From Bacillus sp. Marseille-Q1617 (GTDB taxonomy: Bacteria > Bacillota > Bacilli > Bacillales > Bacillaceae_B), in contig NZ_CAHJXM010000001.1 of NCBI RefSeq assembly GCF_903645295.1, positions 744,001 through 808,000 of the forward strand: a stretch of 64,000 nt of DNA, given 5' to 3'. The notes under the pieces are model-generated. The model saw only the letters and a program-made list of their open reading frames with translations, did no database searches and was not told where the DNA came from. This document shows, one piece after another, positions 35,116-43,726 of the stretch; the stretch's first letter is position 1; each line of letters begins with the position of its first letter. Made by a program: the position numbers and the translations under genes.

Positions 35116-35643
35116 ATGTTTGAAGCGTTTGATTTTGACGTGATTCTTCGCGAACGAAGCGATGTGGCCCCTTTGGTGGTCATGATGTGCGGTGTGGCTG
35201 GCTCAGGGAAGACCACGTTTTCAAAGCGGTTGGAGAAGGAAGGTTTTGTAAGACTCTCCATTGATGAAGAAATATGGGCGACCAGGGGCCGGTATGGGGT
35301 TGATTTCCCCATTGAGACAATCGAAGAATACAAGAAAGAGGCAGAAAGGACATTACGCACCCGTTTAATAGAGTTGATTCAAGAAAAACAACAGGTGGTC
35401 ATCGACTTCAGTTTCTGGGACCGGGTAAGGCGGGAGAGATATAAGAAACGTATAGAGGATTGCGGCGGTAAATGGAAACTCATTTATTTGAAGGTGCATC
35501 CTGATGATTTACGTAAACGGCTTACTCTGCGTAATCAACGTTTTGACGCCAATTCGTTTCCGATTTCAGAAGAGTTATTGACTTCATATCTTGAAGGGTT
35601 TGAAATTCCCGAGGGAGAAGAGGAAATAGTTGTAGAGAATTAG
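35116..35643 (+). CDS. P-loop kinase-like ATP-binding protein
   Basis: 175 residues. Walker A is MCGVAGSGKTTFSK (about 23-36). VVIDFSFWDRVRRERYK is the lid/Walker B region and LTLRNQRFD the adenine-site part, the pattern of zeta-toxin/chloramphenicol-phosphotransferase-like kinases. It would phosphorylate a small molecule. GGGGGATGTCC precedes the ATG. A copy of the TTTGAAATAATTGG motif lies at 34962-34979. Confidence 0.82.
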   Translation: MFEAFDFDVILRERSDVAPLVVMMCGVAGSGKTTFSKRLEKEGFVRLSIDEEIWATRGRYGVDFPIETIEEYKKEAERTLRTRLIELIQEKQQVVIDFSFWDRVRRERYKKRIEDCGGKWKLIYLKVHPDDLRKRLTLRNQRFDANSFPISEELLTSYLEGFEIPEGEEEIVVEN

Positions 35644-35808
35644 AGAGGCTGGTCCCGGAAAAGCCCCATCGTTTAATTTTTATCAGATTAATAATGGGGA
35701 CCCTGTGTTAAGGGACAGTCCCGAATTTTTAAAGGATTTTCAGACATATGATTCCTGGCAATAATGTCTAAACAATAAGGTTACAATTGGTTGGAGGAAG
35801 GTGCCAGC

Positions 35809-36279
35809 ATGTATCAAACAAGATGGATTACTAAAGAAGAAACCGCTATAGTGGCAGACTTCTGGTTCAAGATGGCTTGTGAGATGGGAGAAATTGATGG
35901 AGTCCCGAAGCCGGATTTGGAGAGGCTGGAAGAAGTGAAAAGCCTGTTTTACAATGAATTTGAATCAGGCAGATTAATGTTCAGGGTTGCTGCAGACCGC
36001 AGTGGAAAGATTGTTGCTTGTGCAGGGGGGCTCGTCAGAAACGAATATTCATTTCCGCTGGCGAAAGAGCAGACTCTATTTGGCTGGGTGATTGCTGTAT
36101 ATACGGAAAAAGACCACCGTCGTAATGGCCTGGCTTACACGTTAGTGGAGGACATCTGCTTGTGGCTCAAACAAAAAGGGGCTGACCGCGCAAGGTTGTG
36201 GTCGAGTTCCGCTGGGAGAAGGGTGTATGAGAATATGGGTTTTGAAAAGATGATGGATATGGTAAAGCCGCTTACTTAG
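35809..36279 (+). CDS. GNAT family N-acetyltransferase
   Basis: 156 residues from ATG 35809 (GGAGGAAGG 7 nt upstream). Core: GWVIAVYTEKDHRRNGLAYT for acetyl-CoA and ARLWSSSAGRRVYENMGFEK. Substrate unknown. It stands alone before the hisS leader. Confidence 0.85.
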   Translation: MYQTRWITKEETAIVADFWFKMACEMGEIDGVPKPDLERLEEVKSLFYNEFESGRLMFRVAADRSGKIVACAGGLVRNEYSFPLAKEQTLFGWVIAVYTEKDHRRNGLAYTLVEDICLWLKQKGADRARLWSSSAGRRVYENMGFEKMMDMVKPLT

Positions 36280-36330
36280 AACTAGTGGGTCTGAAATTTA
36301 CCGTGGCAGGGGTCAGATACCGATTTAGAT

Positions 36331-36359
36331 TTGTATTGAAATCTTAATTGTAATATAAG
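36331..36359 (+). promoter_or_regulatory. promoter of hisS2 leader transcript
   Basis: TTGTAT (36331-36336), 17 nt, TATAAG (36354-36359), directly before the leader peptide's ribosome site. Confidence 0.6.
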
Positions 36360-36371
36360 AGGTGAGTAACA

Positions 36372-36425
36372 ATGGTTAATGTCATACCGAAATCATTTTT
36401 ACAATTACATCATCATATCGAGTAA
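36372..36425 (+). CDS. histidine-rich leader peptide (17 residues, HHH)
   Basis: ATG 36372, with AGAGGTGAG upstream, encodes MVNVIPKSFLQLHHHIE and stops at 36425. Three successive His codons (CAT CAT CAT, 36408-36416) are followed at the stop codon by a hairpin and then a terminator, and next comes a histidyl-tRNA synthetase gene. This is the classic design of ribosome-mediated attenuation responding to histidyl-tRNA supply. In Bacilli this job is normally done by a T-box, for which I see no conserved core here. Confidence 0.75.
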   Translation: MVNVIPKSFLQLHHHIE

Positions 36426-36526
36426 CCTTGCTATCCGATTTTTAATGAATCGTTAATAGGAAGGTTATTTCTCATGAACCGCATTTGATTAAGTTATCAC
36501 TTATATCAGGTGCGGTTTTTTATTTT
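36423..36526 (+). promoter_or_regulatory. attenuator: leader hairpin plus intrinsic terminator
   Basis: Hairpin 1 begins in the leader stop codon: TAACCTT/AAGGTTA (36423-36429, 36461-36467), CTAT/ATAG and CGATT/AATCG inside. The terminator is AACCGCATTTGAT paired with ATCAGGTGCGGTT (36477-36489, 36505-36517; two GU pairs) and then T6ATTTT. How stalling switches the two is not clear; a GGTT/AACC alternative pairing is short. Confidence 0.65.
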
Positions 36527-36548
36527 ACCAAAAAGGAGAGAAAAAGAG

Positions 36549-37826
36549 ATGAAGAAGATGGATTATCAGAATGTGAAAGGGACACAGGATTACCTGCCGG
36601 GTGCGGAAGTGGTGAGGAGGAAGATCAGGCGCACACTAGAGGATGTGTTCATCCAATACGGATGCAAGCCGCTTGAGACGCCGATCTTGAATTACACGGA
36701 GCTGCTCGCTTCGAAGTACGGGGGTGGAGCCGAAATCTTGGAGGAAATGTACACACTGTCTGACAGAGGCGAAAGAGACCTGGCGCTCCGGTATGACCTG
36801 ACGATCCCTTTTGCAAAAGTAGTGGCGATGAACCCCGGACTCAAGATGCCTTTTAAACGCTATGAAATCGGCAAGGTGTTCAGGGACGGCCCCATCAAGG
36901 CAGGGAGGTTCCGCGAATTTACCCAGTGTGACGTGGATATCGTCGGGGTGGACTCTCAGCTGGCGGAAGCAGAATTGATGACGATGGCATTGGATGCTTT
37001 CAGAAGGCTCAATTTGAACGTCGTGATTCAATATAATAACCGGAAGCTTTTGACGGGAATCCTTGAAGTGTTCGGTATACCGGCGTACAGGATCAATAAA
37101 GCTGTGTTGATCCTTGATAAGCTTGAAAAAGTCGGAGTCAAGGCTGTAGTTGCTGAATTAAGGGAGCTGGAGGTGCCAGAAACAGCACAGCGTTCCATCG
37201 AACGGTTCCTGACGGATGAAGCCAACAGAAGCCTCGATTATTTCGAGCCTTACGCGAGCCGGAATGAACTCGTGAAAAAGGGACTGGAGGAATTGCGGGA
37301 GATGATGAAAATCATCAATTATCTGGGCATTAACGGACAATGTATTTTCAATCCGTTCCTTGCCAGGGGACTGGAACTCTATACAGGAACCATTTATGAG
37401 TTGTTCCTGACCGACGGTTCGATCAAATCAAGTATCGGGAGCGGCGGGAGATATGACAATGCCATCGGAGGGCTCCTGGGGACGGATGAAACTTTTTCGA
37501 CTGTCGGCATCTCTTTCGGACTGGACGTGATCTATGCAGCGGTCAGCGGAAACCAGACAGCCCCTGAATCAGAGCTGGATTACTATGTGATTCCAGTTGG
37601 TATGCAAAAGGAAGCCTTGCTCTTGGCGAATGATCTGAGAGCCGATGGTTACAAAGTGGAATGTGAAATGAGCAAAAAGAAGCTGGGGAAACTCCTCGAT
37701 AGGGCAAATAAAGAAGGGATGAAGAACGTCATTATTATTGGAGAGGATGAGGTAAAAGAAAACCGGTATAAGGTGAAGGATATGGTGACGGGGGGAGAGA
37801 AGGTTTATTCATATAAATTTGAATGA
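36549..37826 (+). CDS. hisS: histidyl-tRNA synthetase paralog
   Basis: 425 residues from ATG 36549 (AAAGGAG 11 nt upstream). Class II core: motif 1 region (GCKPLETPILNYTELL), motif 2 with FRDGPIKAGRFREFTQCDVD, the His-specific loop LARGLELYTGTIYE (family norm RGLDYYTG), motif 3 SGGRYDNAIGGL, and a complete C-terminal anticodon-binding domain (YYVIPVGMQ to the end). So it is a synthetase and not a HisZ. The changed HisA loop suggests the second-copy HisRS group. It charges tRNA-His. Controlled by the HHH leader; followed 97 bp later by a beta-clamp paralog. Confidence 0.88.
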   Translation: MKKMDYQNVKGTQDYLPGAEVVRRKIRRTLEDVFIQYGCKPLETPILNYTELLASKYGGGAEILEEMYTLSDRGERDLALRYDLTIPFAKVVAMNPGLKMPFKRYEIGKVFRDGPIKAGRFREFTQCDVDIVGVDSQLAEAELMTMALDAFRRLNLNVVIQYNNRKLLTGILEVFGIPAYRINKAVLILDKLEKVGVKAVVAELRELEVPETAQRSIERFLTDEANRSLDYFEPYASRNELVKKGLEELREMMKIINYLGINGQCIFNPFLARGLELYTGTIYELFLTDGSIKSSIGSGGRYDNAIGGLLGTDETFSTVGISFGLDVIYAAVSGNQTAPESELDYYVIPVGMQKEALLLANDLRADGYKVECEMSKKKLGKLLDRANKEGMKNVIIIGEDEVKENRYKVKDMVTGGEKVYSYKFE

Positions 37827-37832
37827 AATTTT

Positions 37833-37852
37833 GGGACAGGGGACCTGTCCCC
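37833..37852. repeat. dispersed GGGACAGG element, short hairpin form
   Basis: gggacaggggacctgtcccc: the outer arms of the element at 55493 with the middle deleted. Confidence 0.6.
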
Positions 37853-37923
37853 GTGGTTATAAAAGGATTAATAGTGAACATTGTCGAATGTTGTTAATAG
37901 CCATAAATTGGAGTGATCGACAA

Positions 37924-39054
37924 ATGGAATTTATCATAGAGAATGAATATTTTAATAGAGCCATATCCGATGTTCATAGAGCAGTATCCATGAAAACACC
38001 TTTTCCTATTTTGACGGGGATTAAGATTACTGCTGATCAAGATTGCGTGACCCTTATAGGGAGCAATTCGGATCTTATTATTGAAAAAGTGATTCCTTTG
38101 AGTATAGATGGCGTCAAAGTATTGGATGTTATTCAACCTGGCAGTGTTGTACTGACGGCAAGGTATTTAAGTGAAATCGTGAAGAAATTACCGGGTGACA
38201 TCCATGTGGAAGCGAATGAGAAACAAACCGTTACCCTGAGATCCGATGAAATAGTTACCAGCCTTAACGGTATTCATGCTGAAGAATATCCGAGTCTTCC
38301 GGAAATGGATGAATCCAATCAAATGAGAATCCCCGGTGTTGATTTAATCGAAATGATTAAGCAGACCGTGTTTGCCGTAGCAAAGAGTGAAACAAGACCA
38401 GTATTGACTGGAGTCAATCTGTCATTCGATAAAAACCATCTTACTTGTGCGGCAACGAACTCCCATCGTTTAGCATTAAAAGAGCTTACAATCGATTCAA
38501 CCATTACCGGTTCATTCATTGTCCCCAGTGCCAGCCTGAATGAGTTTGTGAAACTGTTTCAGAATGAATCTGGATACATAGATCTATTCGCTACGGCCAG
38601 CTACATGGTCTTTAAATCCAGCAAAGCAACTCTTTTCACACGGTTGATTGAGGGGAACTATCCTAACGTATCAGTGCTGATACCCAAAGATTCGAAGACA
38701 ATTGTCACGAGCGACACGAAGCGATTATTAAAAGGAATCGACCGGGCTTGTCTTTTTGCAAGTGAATGGAAAAATAACAATATATTCTTAGAAATAAAAG
38801 ATGGCATGAAAATGAAGATTTCATCTAACTCTTCAGAAATAGGGAGAATCGAAGAAACTCAAATGATCAAGAGTATGGAGGGAGAGGGGGAATTAAGCAT
38901 CTCCCTGGATGGAGATTTTCTGATGGATGCTTTAAAAGCGGTAAAGGAGGAAGAGATACGATTAAGTTTCGGAGGGTCCATGAAACCTGTGCTGATTGAA
39001 CCTGTTGGAAATCCTTCTTATCTGCATCTCATTTCTCCGGTTCGGTCTTATTAA
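37924..39054 (+). CDS. dnaN: DNA polymerase III beta clamp paralog
   Basis: 376 residues from ATG 37924 (GGAG 11 nt upstream; 35 earlier codons run through the repeat). Three clamp domains are visible: MEFIIENEYFNRAISDVHRA, MRIPGVDLIEMIKQTVFAVA with SETRPVLTGVNLSF and DSHRLA-like TNSHRLALKEL, and a last domain ending MKPVLIEPVGNPSYLHLISP. The terminal partner-binding SPVRSY replaces the usual LPVRTY/F. It forms a ring on DNA in the family. It is an extra copy, placed after an extra hisS rather than with dnaA. Confidence 0.87.
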   Translation: MEFIIENEYFNRAISDVHRAVSMKTPFPILTGIKITADQDCVTLIGSNSDLIIEKVIPLSIDGVKVLDVIQPGSVVLTARYLSEIVKKLPGDIHVEANEKQTVTLRSDEIVTSLNGIHAEEYPSLPEMDESNQMRIPGVDLIEMIKQTVFAVAKSETRPVLTGVNLSFDKNHLTCAATNSHRLALKELTIDSTITGSFIVPSASLNEFVKLFQNESGYIDLFATASYMVFKSSKATLFTRLIEGNYPNVSVLIPKDSKTIVTSDTKRLLKGIDRACLFASEWKNNNIFLEIKDGMKMKISSNSSEIGRIEETQMIKSMEGEGELSISLDGDFLMDALKAVKEEEIRLSFGGSMKPVLIEPVGNPSYLHLISPVRSY

Positions 39055-39255
39055 AGACTAGATTGATATGGTTATAACCCGGGGTTGGTGGATGGGCACC
39101 CTGGCAAATAGCGGGTCAAGGAACTGGTCCCTTGACCTGTTTAAGTTTTCCTGAAGGTCTATTGCTGGAAGGAAACATAACTCTATATGCTGGTTTTTCG
39201 GGAAATTTCAAGTTATCAGGTAATATTTGGTACAATCAATCATGAGGTGATGAAA

Positions 39256-39873
39256 ATGGAACCCAAATGGCTCCAATGGGCAAAAGAGCTACAATCTCTC
39301 TCTCAGGCAGGACTGATGTATTCCAAGGATGTGTATGACTTGGAAAGATTTGAACGCATACGAGAGATCAGCACAGAAATTTTGTCACAGCAGACAGAAA
39401 TGGATACGTCAGTGATAAAGGATTTGTTCGCCAACGAAACGGGATATGCCACGCCTAAAGTGGACATCCGGGCTGTTGTGTTCAAGGATGATAAATTATT
39501 GATGGTAAAAGAAACGATGGATGGTGACTGGTCGCTGCCAGGAGGCTGGGGGGATATTGGACTGACCCCAAGGGAAGTCGCGGTGAAGGAAGTAAAGGAA
39601 GAATCAGGGTTTGAAGTCAAGGCCGTGAAACTATTAGGTGTTTTAGATAAGAAATGCCATCCGCACCCGCCATCTCCGTATCATGTCTATAAAATGTTCA
39701 TCCTGTGTGAAATCGTCGGCGGGCAGGCGGAGGAAGGGATTGAAACAAGCGGGGTTGAATTTTTTGGTGAAGATCGACTGCCGGCATTATCGGTCGAGAG
39801 GAATACGGAGTCGCAGATTCGGATGATGTTTAGGCATTTACATCATCCGGGGGAAGATGTGTACTTAGACTAG
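39256..39873 (+). CDS. NUDIX hydrolase with N-terminal extension
   Basis: 205 residues from ATG 39256 (GAGGTGA 5 nt upstream). Residues 1-60 are the helical Nudix_N domain (MEPKWLQWAKELQSLSQAGL). The Nudix box is GGWGDIGLTPREVAVKEVKE ending ESG. This architecture fits the ADP-sugar/ADP-ribose pyrophosphatase-like branch. It opens a dense run of small accessory genes up to 45.2 kb. Confidence 0.88.
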   Translation: MEPKWLQWAKELQSLSQAGLMYSKDVYDLERFERIREISTEILSQQTEMDTSVIKDLFANETGYATPKVDIRAVVFKDDKLLMVKETMDGDWSLPGGWGDIGLTPREVAVKEVKEESGFEVKAVKLLGVLDKKCHPHPPSPYHVYKMFILCEIVGGQAEEGIETSGVEFFGEDRLPALSVERNTESQIRMMFRHLHHPGEDVYLD

Positions 39874-39955
39874 CGGGAGTTAATTTTATTCTCGGCTCAT
39901 ATATTAGGGATAACCATGGGGGGATTGCCTCCAGATCTTAAAAGGGGTTTTACAT

Positions 39956-40408
39956 ATGGATTACGTAAAAGATCTACGAAAAATAGTCGGCAGCAGGCCA
40001 TTGATCCTGACCGGCTCCGTGGTCCTGATTCTTAATGAATCCAACGAATTGCTGCTGCAGCACAGGAAGGACGGCGGTTGGGGGCTCCCCGGCGGACTGA
40101 TGGAACTGGGGGAAAGCCTGGAGGATACTGCGAGGAGAGAAGTAAAGGAAGAAACAGGACTGGAACTGGGGGAACTCAAATTATTGGGGATATTTTCAGG
40201 CCCGGACTATTATTTTAAAGTAGCGAATGGTGATGAGTTGTATTCGGTCACTGCTGTTTATGTGTCAACAGATGTTAGAGGGCATCTCGTTGTGGATGAG
40301 GAAGAATCATTAGATATCCAGTATTTTAGTTTAAATGAATTGCCGGAGGGGTTAACGGAGGAATATAGGAGTTATATTGTGCCTTTTATAAATCAATTGA
40401 TGGCATGA
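39956..40408 (+). CDS. NUDIX hydrolase
   Basis: 150 residues. Nudix box GGLMELGESLEDTARREVKE ending ETG (about 45-67), with a leading YVKDLRKIVGSRP helix typical of the MutT/YjhB-like branch. It has AAAAGGGG upstream of the ATG and follows another NUDIX gene by 82 bp. Substrate unknown. Confidence 0.88.
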   Translation: MDYVKDLRKIVGSRPLILTGSVVLILNESNELLLQHRKDGGWGLPGGLMELGESLEDTARREVKEETGLELGELKLLGIFSGPDYYFKVANGDELYSVTAVYVSTDVRGHLVVDEEESLDIQYFSLNELPEGLTEEYRSYIVPFINQLMA

Positions 40409-40460
40409 AAGTTGTAGAAACGAAATCTTTAAGTGAGATATGGGACGGGGGCGTACGGGA

Positions 40461-40628
40461 ATGAAACGTTTTACGATTGCACTCATTTCTTATCTAACGG
40501 CTGGAATTGGGTTTTATTTTACGTTTTTTGGAGGTTCCGGCATTTATGGGGTAATCATTCTAACGCTTGGTTTACTTGGGGCTTTATTTGATATTTTTTA
40601 TAAAAAAAATGAAGGAACTGTTTTTTGA
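40461..40628 (+). CDS. small two-TM membrane protein
   Basis: 55 residues from ATG 40461: MKRFTIALISYLTAGIGFYF, GSGIYGVIILTLGLLGALFD, tail YKKNEGTVF. Two helices and a Lys tail. The ribosome site is weak (ACGGGA). No family recognised. Confidence 0.6.
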   Translation: MKRFTIALISYLTAGIGFYFTFFGGSGIYGVIILTLGLLGALFDIFYKKNEGTVF

Positions 40629-40682
40629 AGACTGAAGAGAAGTAGTAGGCACATTACAAAATGAAAGGCTGTGAAGCAAGTG

Positions 40683-41381
40683 GTGAAACAACTCATTACT
40701 TTAGGCGGCGGAGGGTTCTCCATGGAACCTGAGAATCCTTTGCTCGATCGGTATATTCTTAAGCAGTCGGGTAAGGCAAATCCGAAAATCTGCTTTATTC
40801 CTACGGCAAGTGGCGACTCGGATACATACACCTCGAGATTTTATGACTTCTTTGAAAAAGAAAATTGCCAGCCTTCCCACCTGTCCTTGTTCAAACCGCC
40901 GACAAGAGATATCGAGGGCTTTTTACTAGATAAAGATATTCTGTATGTTGGCGGCGGGAATACGAAGAATCTGCTGGTTTTATGGAAAGAGTGGGGTCTG
41001 GACCTTATTTTGAAAAAAGCTTGGGAGCAGGGAATCGTGCTTGCGGGAATCAGTGCAGGTTCCATTTGCTGGTTTGAAGAGGGAGTGACGGATTCATACG
41101 GTGACAGGCTGGAGCCTTTAAATTGTCTCGGTTTCTTAGGGGGCAGTAATTGCCCGCACTACGATGGGGAAGCCGAGAGGAGACCCTCCTATCATAGATT
41201 CATTGAATCCGGGGAAGTTCAATCCGGCATTGCGGCTGATGATGGGGCGGCTGTTCATTTCATTGACCGTGACATCCATAAGATTGTCAGTTCGAGACCG
41301 GATGCGAAGGCGTATAAGGTTTATTTTGAAGAAAAGGTTCATGAGGAAGAGCTTGAGACGACCTTCTTGGGGAGTAAATAA
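40683..41381 (+). CDS. peptidase E-like (S51 family) serine peptidase
   Basis: About 232 residues. Nucleophile Ser in LAGISAGSICWF (about residue 126), preceded by the YVGGGNTKNLL loop; C-terminal SSRPDAKAYKVYF. This is the YgaJ/peptidase E group, which cleaves Asp-Xaa dipeptides. Starts GTG 40671, 40680 and 40683 are all in frame; 40683 gives the family-like MKQLITLGGGGFSMEP. Confidence 0.83.
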   Translation: MKQLITLGGGGFSMEPENPLLDRYILKQSGKANPKICFIPTASGDSDTYTSRFYDFFEKENCQPSHLSLFKPPTRDIEGFLLDKDILYVGGGNTKNLLVLWKEWGLDLILKKAWEQGIVLAGISAGSICWFEEGVTDSYGDRLEPLNCLGFLGGSNCPHYDGEAERRPSYHRFIESGEVQSGIAADDGAAVHFIDRDIHKIVSSRPDAKAYKVYFEEKVHEEELETTFLGSK

Positions 41382-41439
41382 AAAGAAGCATGGGGACGAT
41401 CCCCTGGTATGCTAATTTAAGAGAAAGCAGGACATATAC

Positions 41440-41862
41440 ATGCAGGAATTAACGTTAAAGAACGGAATGACATATAAAATAAGAGAGTTTGAAGAAGCAG
41501 ATTTTGAGTGTGTGCATCAGTTAAACGCCGAAGAGGAATGGAATAATCTCGTTAAGAAAAAGGAAGATACGAAAAATGCATGGATGCATTCAACGATCAG
41601 ATTCCTCGTGTTCGATGGTGACGCTCTCGCCGGATATGTAAGGGGATTCACAGATGAGAACGTGACGACGTACATTTGCGAACTGCTCATCAACAAGCGC
41701 TACCGCGGCCAGGGGATCGGGTCGGAGCTGATTAAATCTGTTCATCATCTCTATCCGAAAACCAGGGTGGAATTACTGGGGTCGCAAACGTCTAAATCTT
41801 TTTACGAAGCGAATGATTACAGGGCGTTCTATGGATTTAGAAAAACGATTGAGGAGTATTGA
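41440..41862 (+). CDS. GNAT family N-acetyltransferase
   Basis: 140 residues. Motif A ELLINKRYRGQGIGSELIKS, then VELLGSQTSKSFYEANDYRAF. Small single-domain acetyltransferase. The ATG has AGCAGGAC only weakly matching a ribosome site. Located between peptidase E and an isochorismatase-like gene. Confidence 0.83.
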   Translation: MQELTLKNGMTYKIREFEEADFECVHQLNAEEEWNNLVKKKEDTKNAWMHSTIRFLVFDGDALAGYVRGFTDENVTTYICELLINKRYRGQGIGSELIKSVHHLYPKTRVELLGSQTSKSFYEANDYRAFYGFRKTIEEY

Positions 41863-41912
41863 CAGCGAAGGGACAGAAAAGATCGTTCTAAAAAAGGAGA
41901 GAATTCAATAGT

Positions 41913-42446
41913 ATGAGCAGTGCCTTAATCATAATAGATGTACAGAAAGGGATGTTTCTGGAAGGGGCAGCCGTCTATAAAGGAGAGGAACTGATTTCCA
42001 CTTTAAAAACCTTGATAGAAAAGGCTCGTTCCTCCAATACGCCTGTCTTTTACGTGCAACATAATGCTCCAGCAGGAAAACCGTTGGAATATGGAAAAGC
42101 AGGGTGGGAAATCCATGATGAAATCAAACCTCTGCCGGGTGACCCTATCCTCCAAAAAGACACTCCGGATTCATTCTTGAATACGAAGTTAGAAGAAGAA
42201 CTGAGTAAAAAGGGGATAAGAACTATACATATTGCTGGGATTCAAACAGAAGCGTGTGTCGACACCACTTGCCGCAGTGCTTTTAGTAAGGGGTATAAAG
42301 TAACATTGATTTCAGATGCACACAGTACCTGGGATTCAGGTGATCTTACGGCACAACAAATCATCGGCCATCATAATGGAGTGCTGAGGTGGTTTGCTGA
42401 TGTTTATTCGTCTGAAGAAATAGAGTTCGAGCAGCCGGCAACTTAG
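41913..42446 (+). CDS. isochorismatase-like cysteine hydrolase
   Basis: 177 residues. Catalytic triad of the family: Asp9 in LIIIDVQKGMF, Lys in ILQKDTPDSF, Cys in IAGIQTEACVDTTCRSA. Such enzymes hydrolyse amides such as nicotinamide or related imides. AAAAGGAGAG precedes the ATG. The next gene begins 12 nt after it. Confidence 0.87.
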   Translation: MSSALIIIDVQKGMFLEGAAVYKGEELISTLKTLIEKARSSNTPVFYVQHNAPAGKPLEYGKAGWEIHDEIKPLPGDPILQKDTPDSFLNTKLEEELSKKGIRTIHIAGIQTEACVDTTCRSAFSKGYKVTLISDAHSTWDSGDLTAQQIIGHHNGVLRWFADVYSSEEIEFEQPAT

Positions 42447-42458
42447 GGAGGGTTTTCC

Positions 42459-42746
42459 ATGAAGGGTTGGATTTTCTTTATTCTTTGTTTGCCGACATTC
42501 CTTATCTCATTTGTGTATTCTTTTTTTATTGCAAGTAAAATCGCCTACTTGCCGCAATCATTATGTAAGCCTGAATTTATTTTTACACCACAGGATGTTC
42601 AGTATTGCAGTGATATTTATGCGATCGATGTCTTTTTAATCGCCTTGAAGACCAATCCGATTTCGTATCTATGTTTGTTTTCGGGGATGTATATCATCGG
42701 GTTTTTGGGTTATAAAATTGTTAATATCATCAAGAAGAAAAAGTAA
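42459..42746 (+). CDS. small membrane protein, two TM
   Basis: 95 residues. TM helices about 3-22 and 66-86 flank an outside loop with two cysteines (CKPEF, YCSDIYA) that could pair. Tail IIKKKK. GGGAGGG precedes the ATG; it starts 12 nt after the isochorismatase stop, so it is co-transcribed. No family recognised. Confidence 0.65.
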   Translation: MKGWIFFILCLPTFLISFVYSFFIASKIAYLPQSLCKPEFIFTPQDVQYCSDIYAIDVFLIALKTNPISYLCLFSGMYIIGFLGYKIVNIIKKKK

Positions 42747-42852
42747 AGAGATGGTTCTTTGTTCAGAAAGTAGGGTCAAGTTAATGGGGCACGCGACTTT
42801 GGGATTTTGAATACAGTGACCATCTCATGCTTACTAAGGAGATCAAAAATCT

Positions 42853-43074
42853 ATGTTAAAAGTGTTAAGAATTACTTTTGCCTCCATCGCACTTATCATG
42901 GCAAGTTACAGCCTGGTGACAGACAACTTTTGGCTGCAGCCTTACACGTTATTCTTGTTGGGCGTGATGCTGCTGATAATGGGGCTGGAAGAATTTCAAA
43001 AAGGAAAGATCGTTTATGGATATCTAAGTATGGGGGTTAGTTTGTTTTTGATGGTGGTTTTATTTTTTTTCTGA
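42853..43074 (+). CDS. small membrane protein, DUF3953-like
   Basis: 73 residues, three hydrophobic helices with the central GVMLLIMGLEEFQKGK and GYLSMGVSLFL, resembling DUF3953 proteins of Bacillus. AAGGAGA precedes the ATG. Function unknown. Confidence 0.7.
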   Translation: MLKVLRITFASIALIMASYSLVTDNFWLQPYTLFLLGVMLLIMGLEEFQKGKIVYGYLSMGVSLFLMVVLFFF

Positions 43075-43108
43075 ATGGAGTCTTCTGAATTAGAGGAGGT
43101 TTGTTCCC

Positions 43109-43636
43109 TTGAGAAAAGTCCAAGTAAGTCCCTACAATGAACAATGGCCTTTTATGTTTGCTGAAGAAGTCAAAAGGATAGAAGAAATTCTTGGGAAGGA
43201 CATCATACGTTCTCATCATATCGGAAGTACCTCAGTGCCGGGGCTCAAGGCCAAGCCCATTATCGATATCTTGATTGTCGTGAGAGACATTGCCCTTGTA
43301 GATACCTTCAATCAAGAAATGAGTACCATCGGATATTTGTCTAAAGGGGAAAGTGGGATACCAGGAAGAAGGTATTTCCAGAAAGGCGGGGATGACCGTA
43401 CACATCATGTCCACGTGTATCAGAAAGGAAATGATGAGATTGACCGTCACTTGGCCTTTCGTGATTACTTAAGGGAACATCCCTATGCCAGGGAAGAGTA
43501 TGGAAATCTTAAAGAACGTTTGGCTCTCGAATTTCCTTATGATGTGGCAGCGTATATAGATGGGAAGGATCGTTTTGTGAAAACATTGGAAGCTAAAGCA
43601 GTGGAGTGGTATAAACAAAGAGATGTAGAACGTTAA
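43109..43636 (+). CDS. GrpB/UPF0157 nucleotidyltransferase-like protein
   Basis: 175 residues. GrpB pattern HHIGSTSVPGLKAKPIIDIL: GS plus the D-x-D-like metal site of the nucleotidyltransferase fold. Later HHVHVYQKGNDEIDRHLAFRDYL is typical. TTG start, GAGGAGG 8 nt upstream. Target unknown. Confidence 0.87.
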   Translation: MRKVQVSPYNEQWPFMFAEEVKRIEEILGKDIIRSHHIGSTSVPGLKAKPIIDILIVVRDIALVDTFNQEMSTIGYLSKGESGIPGRRYFQKGGDDRTHHVHVYQKGNDEIDRHLAFRDYLREHPYAREEYGNLKERLALEFPYDVAAYIDGKDRFVKTLEAKAVEWYKQRDVER

Positions 43637-43726
43637 AACGAAATCCTGATTTTAATCCCGGATATCTTAAGGGTTAGAAGTAAAGGCTATACAACTGGAC
43701 TTTATAAAAATAAGGCGGTGTCTAAT

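Noticed and set aside
36280..36548. T-box riboswitch before hisS
   Set aside because: No AGGGTGGnACCGCG-type core or specifier-loop architecture; the HHH leader peptide explains the region better.
42807..43040. 77-codon plus-strand frame overlapping the DUF3953-like gene
   Set aside because: Different frame from a good membrane-protein ORF with a ribosome site; no coding pattern.
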